Notes: generated from the sequence alone by a model not told the origin. Shown: positions 18,568 to 27,549, numbered from the stretch's first letter. The stretch is 61,476 nt of DNA from Methylococcaceae bacterium (GCA_006844585.1 SPJM01000348.1:1-61476), one strand, 5' to 3'. Made by a program: numbers and translations.

Positions 18568-19377
18568 TTAATCAATTAATTGGTAACCTGCGCGTTCAAC
18601 AATTTGCGGGTTTAAAAAATGGTTGATCGTTAATATATCCTCTTCGCTCAGTTGATCCTTCCAACGCTGATTTAAATAGTAATCTTGATAATATTCAAAG
18701 TCTTTTTTGCCTTCGTCTTCTTTTTTTGTTGAATGATTTAAGAAGAATACTTTTTTGGGCTTCCTTTCCAAATAATGTTCAATTGAAATTAAGAAATTTT
18801 CCGAGTCATTAATGACATCTTCATAGCGTATGTTCAGGACATGATAGCCTTGCAGGGCGAGTTGTTGGTAGCCATTGGTTTTTAAGTTCCAAAGTTCAAT
18901 CGGACTGTTTAACAAAGAAGGGCAATTATCTCGTTGCGCGGTAATCCAAGGTTCAGTTAAAAAATGGCTGAAATTATCCGGTTTATTAAGCGAAAAGTCT
19001 CCATAAGGGCGTCGAAACATGGATAGCGCCCAGGCATAGGGGTTTTTTGTTACGGTTACAAAGAGTACTTGGTGACGATCAGGGTGAGTGGCAATTGTCT
19101 CCAGTGGGGGGACGCTATGTTTCCAACCCAGCATTAGCCATTGGTTTCCCGCGAAAAACTCGTCTACTTTTATGCTGTCCGCCAATTTTCTTTTAAATTC
19201 ATCCTGGATAGAATTTTTAAGTTCAACTTCTAATAGGTGTCTGTATTTTACTGTTTCAAATTTTTCGGCGTCGGCAAGTGTGCCCGGAATGGTGCTGCAT
19301 TTAAAATTTCTTTGAATTAAGCGGGTAATGAAGTGAGTGCCGCTGTTTCGTTCGCCGTAAATTTTTAATTTATCCAA
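18568..19377 (-). CDS. Sulfotransferase-like P-loop protein
   Basis: 269 residues starting MDKLKIYGERNSGTHFITRL, with a P-loop variant (GERNSGT) like the 5'-phosphosulfate loop of sulfotransferases. VLFVTVTKNPYAWALSMFRR, near residue 115, matches the position of the 3'-phosphate motif, with Asn-Pro and a Ser in place. ILNIRYEDVI near residue 180 is another conserved sulfotransferase strand. It is the fourth sulfotransferase-fold gene of the locus. It lies 35 bp upstream of the heparinase-like gene in the same orientation. Confidence 0.75.
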   Translation of the reverse strand: MDKLKIYGERNSGTHFITRLIQRNFKCSTIPGTLADAEKFETVKYRHLLEVELKNSIQDEFKRKLADSIKVDEFFAGNQWLMLGWKHSVPPLETIATHPDRHQVLFVTVTKNPYAWALSMFRRPYGDFSLNKPDNFSHFLTEPWITAQRDNCPSLLNSPIELWNLKTNGYQQLALQGYHVLNIRYEDVINDSENFLISIEHYLERKPKKVFFLNHSTKKEDEGKKDFEYYQDYYLNQRWKDQLSEEDILTINHFLNPQIVERAGYQLID

Positions 19378-19413
19378 GATTAGGCTCCGTTTATTAGACT
19401 TTAGAAAAATACT

Positions 19414-19998
19414 TTATTGTAATTTCTTTAATTTATATTGGAGGCGTTTTGATTTTGGTTTAATGGCTTTGGCTTTTAGCAATATTTCCTTGGCTTCTTT
19501 TTTCATTTTCGATTCCATATAAATATCGGCAAGTAGTAAATAGGGGTTCAGATATTTTTTTTTGGCTTCTATTGATTTATTGGCGAATTGAATGGCTTCT
19601 GCGGTATTACCTTGTTCTTTGGAAACGATGGCCATGCGATAATACAAATCCGGCAAAAGAATAAATTTAGGATTAGTTACTCGATGCAATACATACCTGA
19701 AATTAGATTTAGCCGCATTCAATTTTGAGTTTCGGTGTCTGTCGCGAATATTTGAGCGAAATAATAAAACCAGTCCGTCACAGTAATGGTGAATATGTAT
19801 GGCTTCCGGTCCTAAGCGTACTCTCCAAGGTTTAAATTCTTTAGAGTCTTTACCGTATTTGAACCTTAACTGACATAGTTTAGGCAGCATTTGCATTTCT
19901 GATTCGGTTGCGCGCGGACCTTTTTGAGCGTGGCTGTTAAAGGCAAGTTGCCAGAATAACAAGATTAATATTAAACGGATAAATGTATTTTGCTTCAT
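19414..19998 (-). CDS. Secreted TPR-repeat protein
   Basis: 194 residues with a signal peptide (about 1-24, ending NSHAQ). The C-terminal half contains TPR-type helical pairs: YYRMAIVSKEQGNTAEAIQF and LLLADIYMESKMKKEAKEIL. The basic tail is rich in Lys. TPR proteins of EPS loci often act as periplasmic scaffolds or co-polymerase partners. No enzymatic motif is present. It lies in the middle of the leftward gene group, between the formyltransferase-like and sulfotransferase genes. Confidence 0.65.
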   Translation of the reverse strand: MKQNTFIRLILILLFWQLAFNSHAQKGPRATESEMQMLPKLCQLRFKYGKDSKEFKPWRVRLGPEAIHIHHYCDGLVLLFRSNIRDRHRNSKLNAAKSNFRYVLHRVTNPKFILLPDLYYRMAIVSKEQGNTAEAIQFANKSIEAKKKYLNPYLLLADIYMESKMKKEAKEILLKAKAIKPKSKRLQYKLKKLQ

Positions 19999-20028
19999 TT
20001 TTAGATTCGCTGAGAAGTCACAATGTTG

Positions 20029-20832
20029 TTATTTAAACCACTTGATTCTTGTAGGCATTATAAAGTTTTTTAATAAGCCGACGTCCATCGAGTCATCTAA
20101 AGCTTGTTCGTGTTTTAGTTGCCGGTCTTTAACCTGGTACAAACTGCCTTTATCAGTTTGCAATTGGCCTAATTTTTCACCCGCTTCAAATTTATCCATT
20201 AACTCGGCATAAACCGGCGCGCTTTCTTTAACTGCTCGCCAAAACAAGGTGAGTTCGTCGTCGTCAGCTTTGATTTCAGGAGAAATATGGGCGATTAATT
20301 TGCCGGTGTCTATGCCTTCATTGATGTAGTGCAAGGTGCAGCCGACTTGATCAGGTTCTCCGTTATACAGCGCCCAGAATGTGCAGTCGGCGCCCCGATA
20401 GTGGGGTGATAAACCGCCGTGTAGATTAACGATGCCGTATTTGCCCATTTTTAATAACGGACCCTTAATTAATGAGGCGCCGAACACCGCAATGACGTCC
20501 GGCTGTTTCTCTTCCGCCAGTTTCACTACATCGGGATGGTTGATGTGGGGTACATTGACGACTAAATCTTCCCGTTCAAGGCGCGCTTTATTTTCGCCGA
20601 AAAAAAACTTTTCTTCTTTATTGCCGGTGTAACGTTTTCTATCTCGCAACCAGCGCCAAAGTTTTCGGTAAAAATTAACCGGGTGCAATAACTTCAGTAT
20701 TTTTTTTAGCGTCCAGTGTGAACCTGTTTCATGAACGATGGCGATAGTTTCGCCAGCTTCACTTAGTGCGTTAGCAACATAGAGATGGCGCGGCGATTGC
20801 CCGCACAGGATCAGAATCGATAAGTTAGACAT
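20029..20832 (-). CDS. Formyltransferase-fold enzyme (sugar N-formyltransferase-like)
   Basis: 267 residues with a formyl_trans_N core. GIVNLHGGLSPHYRGADC carries the catalytic Asn-x-His pair and the SPxYRG loop. LHYINEGIDTGKLI supplies the conserved Asp. These match enzymes that use N10-formyltetrahydrofolate, such as methionyl-tRNA formyltransferase, ArnA and sugar-amine N-formyltransferases. It lacks the tRNA-binding C-terminal domain expected in Fmt (about 310 residues) and lies in a polysaccharide operon, so an amino-sugar substrate is more likely. It is 10 bp from the upstream toroid gene. Confidence 0.72.
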   Translation of the reverse strand: MSNLSILILCGQSPRHLYVANALSEAGETIAIVHETGSHWTLKKILKLLHPVNFYRKLWRWLRDRKRYTGNKEEKFFFGENKARLEREDLVVNVPHINHPDVVKLAEEKQPDVIAVFGASLIKGPLLKMGKYGIVNLHGGLSPHYRGADCTFWALYNGEPDQVGCTLHYINEGIDTGKLIAHISPEIKADDDELTLFWRAVKESAPVYAELMDKFEAGEKLGQLQTDKGSLYQVKDRQLKHEQALDDSMDVGLLKNFIMPTRIKWFK

Positions 20833-20842
20833 GATGAAAGTG

Positions 20843-22021
20843 TTATTTTGTATTGTTTGCCGCTAAGTCGGATAATATTGCTTCTGCGAAAAATTTTGCC
20901 GCCCAATTCGGGTATTCAAACATCGAATAGCGTCCCCACAGCGGAAATGACCCGGCGATAGCGCCGTCATTGACGCTCTGTTTATTATTGATTTGGTGTT
21001 TTTGTTTTAAATAGTTCAAAGCCTGGTCAACATGCGGCTGTAATTCAGATTGATTTTGGGTTTCAATCAGCCGCGACCAAATAATACTGGTTTGCGCCAA
21101 ACCGGTTAAACAAACGTAATAAGCGCCGGATTGCCAATTACTGTCATAAGTGCCTTTGAGTGCGCCGTCGTCTGACTGCAATGAAGCGAGTTTAGCCGCC
21201 GCTTTTGTCGCTGATTCGATATATTCAGCTTTATTTAACAACAAGCCGCATTCCAAAATGCCGCGTATGGCATAGGCGATGGTATGGGTGAATGGTTCAG
21301 CGCCGGTGGTAAAAGCATTGTTTTCATACCAGCCGTTTTTCAGTTGTTGGGTAAGCGCCCAGTTAATATTTCTTTCCGCAGCTGAAGTCAGTGTTGATTC
21401 GTTGGCCAAAATGCCGGTTTGCATTAAAGCCCATGCTGCGCGAGTGTTATAGGTGTGAATGACGCCGTTATGGGTGCTGCGCCGCCAACAGCCGTCGTCA
21501 TCTTGCTGTTTAATCAGCCATTTTCCGGCTTTGACTGCCGCAGTCAAACATTCATCTCGCTTGAGTTGCGCATAGCCGCAGTTCATACCGTGCATAATCT
21601 GGCCGGTGTTGAAAATAACCGGTTTGCTGCCGACTTCGCCGAAATGACCGGGAAAAGAGCCGTCGTCATTTTGAATCGACAACTCCCAGTCAATAATTTT
21701 ATGAGCGCGATCAATAAGTTCTGTTTGATTCAGCGTTTCCGAGGCGGCCACAAAAGTTTCGACAATATAACCGCTGGTTTCAGGATAGCTCGGCAGCCAA
21801 CCGTCTTCAAAACTCCAGCCTGCGGAAACACCGCCTGTGTCGGTTTGTCCTTGGCGTATATCTTGCGCACGGGATAGCCAGTCGATAGTCGCGCGTAAAT
21901 GCGCTGAATGATCGAAAATCGGTTGATTAGGTTTTAAAATATCTGAAGCCAATAGTTGGATATGCTGCGGTTTCCAAATTTTATAGCGGCAAGGTAAGGC
22001 CAGGTATTTATTTAAGGACAT
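20843..22021 (-). CDS. Alpha/alpha-toroid protein with terpene-cyclase-like repeats
   Basis: 392 residues, soluble. It has repeated helix-loop units with QW-like turns: SIQNDDGSFPG, KQQDDDGCW, TQQLKNGWY and SLQSDDGALKG. These mark an alpha/alpha barrel as found in prenyltransferase/squalene-cyclase-type and glucuronyl C5-epimerase folds. Triterpene-cyclase catalytic motifs are not evident. As the first gene after a strong promoter at the head of the leftward polysaccharide group, it more likely acts on the glycan, for example as an epimerase or lyase. The assignment is open. Confidence 0.55.
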   Translation of the reverse strand: MSLNKYLALPCRYKIWKPQHIQLLASDILKPNQPIFDHSAHLRATIDWLSRAQDIRQGQTDTGGVSAGWSFEDGWLPSYPETSGYIVETFVAASETLNQTELIDRAHKIIDWELSIQNDDGSFPGHFGEVGSKPVIFNTGQIMHGMNCGYAQLKRDECLTAAVKAGKWLIKQQDDDGCWRRSTHNGVIHTYNTRAAWALMQTGILANESTLTSAAERNINWALTQQLKNGWYENNAFTTGAEPFTHTIAYAIRGILECGLLLNKAEYIESATKAAAKLASLQSDDGALKGTYDSNWQSGAYYVCLTGLAQTSIIWSRLIETQNQSELQPHVDQALNYLKQKHQINNKQSVNDGAIAGSFPLWGRYSMFEYPNWAAKFFAEAILSDLAANNTK

Positions 22022-22117
22022 GATGTAAGGCAGTGACTCATACAGTTTAAGAATTGATTTATTGAAGAACGTCTTGCATTAAAGCATGGTTTAAATTTCG
22101 CCAACAAGTGCAGGCAG

Positions 22118-22146
22118 ATTATAAATAATTGAAAATTTAAATACAA
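22118..22146 (-). promoter_or_regulatory. Near-consensus sigma70 promoter of the leftward polysaccharide operon
   Basis: Read on the minus strand, TTGTAT (22146-22141) and a perfect TATAAT (22123-22118) are 17 bp apart. The 22021 start codon lies about 95 nt downstream, leaving a leader of about 90 nt. This is the only clear promoter I see for the 20843-22021 gene and the four that follow. Confidence 0.65.
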
Positions 22147-22178
22147 AGTATAGATCAGCTAGCTTAGATTTTCCTGAA

Positions 22179-22616
22179 TTATCGTTCCGCCATATTATGC
22201 GTGGTTATCTCCAACCCCGACTGCTTATAAAATCGATACCGATTTCTCCCCATTTGCTTGGTCGTTTCACTGTTATCCAAAATTTCCAGAATCCTACGGC
22301 ATTGCTCGGTTTGTTGAGGTTGTAAGGATGATAAATTGACGACCACTTGTCGCCAGCCTTCCGGAATCGGTTGCTCGCCGATTAAAATGGTTTGTTGGAA
22401 TTCCGGAATCTGTTGGCGAAAGAGTTGGTGAGGAATGAAGCTGCCGGGACGGAAGCTCCACAACATATTGTCCATTTGTTGGCTTTGTTGCGGATTATCC
22501 GTTAAGACATAGCAAAACTGGCCGCTGCGATAGACTTTTTCCACCAATTTACAGGCGAAATTCTGCCGCTCCATTTGCGATTGGCTCGGCAGAATATAAA
22601 AAGTAACCTCAGGCAT
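22179..22616 (-). CDS. holC: DNA polymerase III subunit chi
   Basis: 145 residues, the usual size for HolC. MPEVTFYILPSQSQMERQNF, then ACKLVEKVYRSGQFCYVLTD and LWSFRPGSFIPHQLF, follow the chi-subunit pattern. Chi links the clamp loader to single-stranded DNA-binding protein through the psi subunit. The start overlaps the end of pepA by 8 bp. The pepA-holC order, divergent from lptF-lptG, is conserved in many gammaproteobacteria and supports the call. Confidence 0.92.
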   Translation of the reverse strand: MPEVTFYILPSQSQMERQNFACKLVEKVYRSGQFCYVLTDNPQQSQQMDNMLWSFRPGSFIPHQLFRQQIPEFQQTILIGEQPIPEGWRQVVVNLSSLQPQQTEQCRRILEILDNSETTKQMGRNRYRFYKQSGLEITTHNMAER

Positions 22617-24096
22617 CTGCCCGGGTAATCAAATATTGGCACAGTAAGGGTACGGGTCTACCTGTAGCGCCTTTATTATTGCCGGTGCGCCATGCGGTGC
22701 CGGCAATATCCAAATGCGCCCAGCGCAAATCTTCGGTGAAGCGCGATAAAAAGCAGGCGGCGGTAATCGTGCCGGCGTCGCGGCCGCCTATATTGGCCAT
22801 GTCGGCGAAATTAGATTTTAATTGATCCTGATATTCATCCCACAAAGGTAAGCGCCAAACGCTGTCGCAAGCACTGTCGCCAGCCTCGATCAGCTCATCG
22901 CAAAGCGCGTCGTCATTGCCTAAAAGCCCGCTGGGCACGCGCCCTAATGCGACCAGGCAAGCGCCGGTCAAGGTCGCCATGTCGATGATCACTTCCGGGT
23001 TGTATTTTTTAGCGTAAGTTAATGTGTCGCATAAAATTAAGCGGCCTTCGGCGTCGGTGTTTAGCACTTCAATGGTTAAGCCCGACATGCTGGTTAAAAT
23101 ATCGCCCGGCTTATTGGCGTCGCCATCCGGCATGTTCTCGGAAGAGGGCACCAGGCCGATGATGTTTAACGGCAGTTGCATTTGCGCAACGGCTTGCAAC
23201 ACGCCCAATACGGTAGCCCCGCCGCACATATCGTATTTCATTTCATCCATGCCTGCGCCGGGCTTGAGGGATATGCCGCCCGCATCGAAAGTCAGGCCTT
23301 TGCCGACTAAGATAATCGGTTGAGTGTTCTCGTCCGCGCCTTGGTAAGTCAGGTTAATTAATTTGGCCGGTTGTCTGCTGCCGCGGGAAACGGAGAGCAA
23401 AGAACCCATTCCCAGAGCTTCCATATCGCTTTCTTCCAAAATTTCGGCGGATAATGCAGAAAACTGTTCAGCTATTTTTTCCGCTTGTTTGGCAAGATAG
23501 TTCGGCGTACAGATGTTGCCGGGCAAGTCAGCTAATTTTTTGGTCAGGTCCATCGCTTGGCCGATAGCGACGCCTTGATTTAAACCGGTTTCCGCTGCTG
23601 CGGAATCATCTTCCGCGCAAAGGACGGTGATTTTTTTCAGGTCGTTTTCTTTTACGTCTTTAGTTTTGGTGTGCTGATATTGGTAAAGACCGTCGTTAAA
23701 GACTTCAATTTGCAGGCGGGTTTTCCATTGCGGGTCGGCGTCAATGACCGGAATATCCAGCAATGCGCTGTGGGCGGAGCTGATTTTGCCGGCATTTAGG
23801 GTATTGATGGCGCTCGCTGATGCTTTTTTATAGCGTTTACGCGTAATTTTGTCTTGTTGACCGAATCCCACTAATAATATGCGCTTAATTGTGCTATTCG
23901 GAATAAAATTGATTAATAAGGTTTCGCCTTGTTTGCCCTGAATATCGCCCCGTTCAATAATAGCGCTAATGAGTTTGTCTGTGGTTTGGTCAACTTGTTC
24001 GGCGGATTGACTAAGTTTACAATTTTCGTAAATGCCTAAAATTAAGCATTCACTTTCAAGTTTGTCTAATGCTGAGCTTTCTATAGAATAGTCCAT
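22609..24096 (-). CDS. pepA: Leucyl aminopeptidase (cytosol aminopeptidase, M17)
   Basis: 495 residues, typical for PepA. The metal- and substrate-binding region is intact: LVGKGLTFDAGGISLKPG with the catalytic Lys, MKYDMCGGATVLG, and the family signature NTDAEGRLIL. The N-terminal half is the macro-like domain. The enzyme removes N-terminal residues from peptides with two metal ions; in E. coli PepA also binds DNA as an accessory factor in recombination. It is divergent from lptF and translationally overlapped with holC. Confidence 0.95.
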   Translation of the reverse strand: MDYSIESSALDKLESECLILGIYENCKLSQSAEQVDQTTDKLISAIIERGDIQGKQGETLLINFIPNSTIKRILLVGFGQQDKITRKRYKKASASAINTLNAGKISSAHSALLDIPVIDADPQWKTRLQIEVFNDGLYQYQHTKTKDVKENDLKKITVLCAEDDSAAAETGLNQGVAIGQAMDLTKKLADLPGNICTPNYLAKQAEKIAEQFSALSAEILEESDMEALGMGSLLSVSRGSRQPAKLINLTYQGADENTQPIILVGKGLTFDAGGISLKPGAGMDEMKYDMCGGATVLGVLQAVAQMQLPLNIIGLVPSSENMPDGDANKPGDILTSMSGLTIEVLNTDAEGRLILCDTLTYAKKYNPEVIIDMATLTGACLVALGRVPSGLLGNDDALCDELIEAGDSACDSVWRLPLWDEYQDQLKSNFADMANIGGRDAGTITAACFLSRFTEDLRWAHLDIAGTAWRTGNNKGATGRPVPLLCQYLITRADA

Positions 24097-24182
24097 ATGG
24101 AATAAGTTTTAGCTGTATTGGTGGATGACGGTATGGGTAATGTTGATTGCATAAATTATACATGATTGTAGGAGGAAGTTGT

Positions 24183-25307
24183 TTGGACATCAATGGGGTG
24201 AAGAAACCACAGCGTAGCGCATTTCGCTTGCTGACGGTGCTGGATAAAATGATTATGAGCGATTTGTTGAAAACCATTATTGCGGTGGCTTCGGTGATTG
24301 TCATTATTATTGTCAGCCGTAAATTTATTAAAATTCTGGCGCAAGCCATCGATGGCAGAATTTCCGGCGAAACGGTGATGAACGTTTTAGGCTTAAAAAC
24401 CTTGGTTGTGGTGACTGAATTTCTGCCGGCATCGGTTTTTATGGCGGTTTTGATGGTGTTGGGGCGCATGTATCGAGATCAGGAAATGGCGGCGATTGCC
24501 TCCGCTGGCGGCGGCGCGGGCGTTATTTATCGGGCTGTTTTTATATTGATTTTGCCTTTTTCAGTGGCGGCGGCCGGTTTGTCATTTTTCTCAGCGCCTT
24601 GGGCGGAGGCGCAAATACAAAAAATGTTTACTGCTGACCTCAACTCCGAACAAATGCGCGGCGTAGCGGCAGGTCGATTTAATGAGTTCAGCTATGGCGA
24701 TATTGTTTTATATGCTGAGCATGTTGATCGTGAAGGGCGCATGAAAGAAATTTTTGTACATGATAGAACCAAGTCGCAATCCTCCGTCGTTAATGCGCGA
24801 GCCGGACGCACTGAGATGCGCTCAAACGATATGTATTTAGTGTTGGAAAAAGGCGAGCGCGTACAAGGTCAAGCCGGTCGTCAGGACTATATTTTCGAAG
24901 AATTTGAGGAATATGGCATACGTTTGGAATATCACAGCGCTCAAGTCAATTTCAAGAGAGAGTCTTTAAAAACAGAAACTCTGTGGGCTTCAAAATCACA
25001 AGCTGATCAAGCTGAGTTGCAAAATCGTTTTTCCATACCGTTAGGCATCATATTTTTAAGTTTTTTGGCGATTCCATTGGCTAAGTTATCGCCGCGCGGC
25101 GGGGTATACGGCAGTTTATTGGTGGCTTTCGGCATTTATTTTATCTATGGAAATTTAAAGCGAATCGGCCATAGTTGGGTGGCGAAAGAAGTGTTGCCGG
25201 TCTGGGCCGGTTATATTTGGATTTATCTCATCATGTTGTTGTTGGGCATTATTTTGTTAATACGTTTATATAGTTGGGAATGGATTAGAGAGCAGGTGAA
25301 AGGATGA
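24183..25307 (+). CDS. lptF: LPS export permease LptF
   Basis: An inner-membrane permease of the LptB2FG complex, which extracts LPS and feeds it to the LptC-A-D bridge. YjgP/YjgQ-family features include IVSRKFIKILAQAIDGRISG in the first periplasmic turn, LMVLGRMYRDQEMAAIASAG (coupling helix facing LptB) and the C-terminal helices after FSIPLGIIFLSFLAIPLAKL. I choose the TTG at 24183 because a perfect AGGAGG ends 7 nt before it; ATG 24162 or TTG 24147 would place that site inside the gene. About 374 residues result. The 3' end overlaps lptG by 4 bp. Confidence 0.93.
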   Translation: MDINGVKKPQRSAFRLLTVLDKMIMSDLLKTIIAVASVIVIIIVSRKFIKILAQAIDGRISGETVMNVLGLKTLVVVTEFLPASVFMAVLMVLGRMYRDQEMAAIASAGGGAGVIYRAVFILILPFSVAAAGLSFFSAPWAEAQIQKMFTADLNSEQMRGVAAGRFNEFSYGDIVLYAEHVDREGRMKEIFVHDRTKSQSSVVNARAGRTEMRSNDMYLVLEKGERVQGQAGRQDYIFEEFEEYGIRLEYHSAQVNFKRESLKTETLWASKSQADQAELQNRFSIPLGIIFLSFLAIPLAKLSPRGGVYGSLLVAFGIYFIYGNLKRIGHSWVAKEVLPVWAGYIWIYLIMLLLGIILLIRLYSWEWIREQVKG

Positions 25308-26371
25308 AAGTTTTAACCCGCTATATCGTCCGTGAAGTCATTAAAGGCTCGTTATTGGCCGCCTTATTGTTGTTAACGCTTTTCAATTTATTTACGCTGA
25401 CAGATGAATTAAAAGAGCTGGGCGTAGGGCGTTACGGTTTGCAAGAAATTTTCATGTATTTGGCGTTAACTTCACCGCGCGTATTTTATGAATTAATTCC
25501 TTCTTCCGCTTTATTGGGCAGTTTGTTTGTGGTTGGCGCGATGGCCAATAATCGTGAAATCGTCGCCATGCGCACATTAGGCTTATCGCTGTTTTGGATA
25601 ATTCGATCGATTATGTTGGCCGGATTGGCGTTGGTCATTATTGCATTATTGGTCGGTGAGTTGGTGGCTCCGACTGCTGAGCGCACCGCTCAGTTAATCA
25701 AAACCACGGCGCAGAATGACCGGGTCATGATGCATTCGCAATATGGCATGTGGTTGCGGGAAGGACAGCGCTTTATCAATGTGCGGCAAGTTGTTGATGA
25801 CGGCCGATTGGCGAAGATCAGCATTTTTCAATTTAATGATGATCAGCGCATTGAAAAGATCACTCATGCTGAGCAGGCCGACTACCATAGCAAAGGTTTA
25901 TGGCGTTTGCAGAATATTAAACGTTCAAATTTTGCCGGACATCAAGTGGAGGCGGAAGAGCTGCCGGAAGAAATGTGGAAAAGTACGATGGATCCCAATT
26001 TGGTCAACATTGTGGTGGTGAAGTCTGAAAATCTGTCTCTATATGATCTTTATCTTTATATCGACTTTTTAAAAACCAATAATCAGAAATCGCAGACCTA
26101 TGAATTAGCTTTTTGGAGTCGTTTAGTGAATCCGCTGGTGACTTTTGTGATGCTGATGGTTTCGGTTCCCTTTGTGATCGGTATCCGCAGAGGCATGGGA
26201 ACCGGCGGGCGATTATTGTTGGGGATTGTCATCGGTATGATGTTTAATATTTTTGACAAAATCGCCGGGAATTTGGGTATCGTATATGGCTATAATCCAT
26301 TATTAATGGCGGTATTGCCGAGTGTGGCGGTTTTTTGCGGGGCGCTATTGGCGATACGACGCGCCAGATGA
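25304..26371 (+). CDS. lptG: LPS export permease LptG
   Basis: 355 residues and the partner of LptF. It starts MKVLTRYIVREVIKGSLLA. SSALLGSLFVVGAMANNREI followed by VAMRTLGLS forms the cytoplasmic coupling segment that contacts the ATPase LptB. The periplasmic beta-jellyroll domain lies in the middle, and the last three helices include FVIGIRRGMGTGGRLLLGIV. The ATGA overlap with lptF ensures coupled synthesis of the two halves. Confidence 0.95.
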   Translation: MKVLTRYIVREVIKGSLLAALLLLTLFNLFTLTDELKELGVGRYGLQEIFMYLALTSPRVFYELIPSSALLGSLFVVGAMANNREIVAMRTLGLSLFWIIRSIMLAGLALVIIALLVGELVAPTAERTAQLIKTTAQNDRVMMHSQYGMWLREGQRFINVRQVVDDGRLAKISIFQFNDDQRIEKITHAEQADYHSKGLWRLQNIKRSNFAGHQVEAEELPEEMWKSTMDPNLVNIVVVKSENLSLYDLYLYIDFLKTNNQKSQTYELAFWSRLVNPLVTFVMLMVSVPFVIGIRRGMGTGGRLLLGIVIGMMFNIFDKIAGNLGIVYGYNPLLMAVLPSVAVFCGALLAIRRAR

Positions 26372-26437
26372 TGGCATGTTTAGGCGGCGGGAGTGGGGCT
26401 TTTGGCCTGGGCTGAACTTGTTAGTTGAATCTAAGAA

Positions 26438-26581
26438 TGTAATTACTCAGCGTATTTTGACATTTAATATCAGTCACTTGCTCCGGAAGACGCCGTAAAT
26501 ACATCCATGTCACATTCACTTCTTGCGTAAGCAACTGATATTAAATTATTTTTGTTATTTAAATTACGCTGAGCAGTTACA
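26438..26581. repeat. MITE-like inverted-repeat element
   Basis: A 144-bp stretch with imperfect inverted ends: TGTAATTACTCAGCGT at the left matches TGTAACTGCTCAGCGT read from the right on the other strand. Inner arms TTTAATATCAGT and ACTGATATTAAA also pair. No open frame is present. AA lies on both sides, a possible short target duplication. It sits between lptG and the following leftward gene and could fold as a transcription barrier. Confidence 0.5.
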
Positions 26582-26587
26582 AATCAA

Positions 26588-26989
26588 TTACATTTTTTTC
26601 ATGTAATAAAACAAAAAAGGACATTTGACGGTCATTTCTTTATCAGACATTCTGACCACGCCGCAGAGTTCATATTTTTCACGGCCCGGCGCTTTTTGAC
26701 GTTTGATTTGGCCGTTTTCGATCATGTATTTTATGTTAACGCTCATCTGGCCGGTGCGGCCGCTAACCTGGTCTTTGCCGGAGATGTTTAAAACTCCGTT
26801 TCTTTGGAAATTCCAGACTGAATCTTGCGCTCTTTTTTCTTTTTTTTCTGAAGGGGCGGCGGCGTAAACATGCCATTTGCCGAGAATTTTAGAATTATCT
26901 TCCAGTTCAACAAAGTCGATTTTAGCATTCGCTGCGGTTGCGGCGGCTAAGAATGCCGTTATCGATAAAATTTTAGTTATTTTTTTCAT
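26588..26989 (-). CDS. Small exported protein of unknown function
   Basis: 133 residues from the ATG at 26989, preceded by AAGG at suitable spacing; an upstream TTG would add 12 unlikely residues. The N-terminus is a clear signal peptide (MKKITKILSITAFLAAATAA, cleavage after ANA). The mature part has LGKWHVYAAAPSEKKEKRAQ and WNFQRNGVLNISGKDQ, a pattern like small beta-barrel or lipocalin-like lipid-binding proteins, and a Cys pair in YELCGVV and MTVKCPF. I do not recognise a named family. Confidence 0.6.
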   Translation of the reverse strand: MKKITKILSITAFLAAATAANAKIDFVELEDNSKILGKWHVYAAAPSEKKEKRAQDSVWNFQRNGVLNISGKDQVSGRTGQMSVNIKYMIENGQIKRQKAPGREKYELCGVVRMSDKEMTVKCPFLFYYMKKM

Positions 26990-27111
26990 AGTCGCATTAC
27001 CTTGTGTATTGGGCGGATAGGGCAAATATTATTTTAATCAGCCATGATAAAAGAGTAAAGGTGAATCAGGCGTGAATAGTGAGTCTTGTGCTTGTCATAA
27101 GGCCGGGAGCG

Positions 27112-27549
27112 CTATTTGTCATTGTTGGTCATAAATAAAGCCGTGCCTGAGAGTTTGTCATGCCAGCTCAATTTGTCTTTATCGAATAGCATCCATAAAA
27201 AGCCGAGTCCCAGACACGACCAGGATAACAATGAAGCGAGAAAACGGAGTGCGGCGTGTCGCCAGCTAATAGGGCGACCATCTCGGGTTAATAAGGTCAT
27301 TTTCCAGCTTTTTAAGCCTAAAGTTTGACCTCCGTGGGTCCAAAACCAGCCGTAAAAAAGAAAACAGGTGAGCAGAAGATAGAGGGCGAATAAAAATTGC
27401 CCGGATTCAAAGGCTTCCCCGGAATTGAACGGTAAGGCAATCGCAGTTGCAAAAAAAAGTACAGCGACGATTAATAAAGCGTCATAAACAATTGCGATGA
27501 GAATACGAAAAATTCCGGGCGCTTTGCGTTGAAAATTTTTTTCAGTCAA
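27112..27549 (-). CDS. RDD-family membrane protein
   Basis: 145 residues starting with TTG. The RDD pattern is seen in RILIAIVYDALLIVAVLFFA (helix 1 with the conserved Asp), TLGLKSWKMTLLTRDGRPIS between helices 2 and 3, and WHDKLSGTALF at the end. Three membrane helices are predicted. RDD proteins are small inner-membrane proteins, some linked to ion exchange; the role here is unknown. The small hydrophobic gene at 27560-27739 ends 11 bp upstream, so the two are probably co-transcribed. Confidence 0.8.
   Translation of the reverse strand: MTEKNFQRKAPGIFRILIAIVYDALLIVAVLFFATAIALPFNSGEAFESGQFLFALYLLLTCFLFYGWFWTHGGQTLGLKSWKMTLLTRDGRPISWRHAALRFLASLLSWSCLGLGFLWMLFDKDKLSWHDKLSGTALFMTNNDK

Noticed and set aside
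21455-21877. 140-codon frame opposite the alpha/alpha-toroid gene
   Set aside because: No recognisable domain; the minus-strand frame has repeat structure and a promoter.
22022-22178. Riboswitch or small RNA in the leader of the leftward polysaccharide operon
   Set aside because: The leader is only about 90 nt, AT-rich and without a stable fold or a known riboswitch core.
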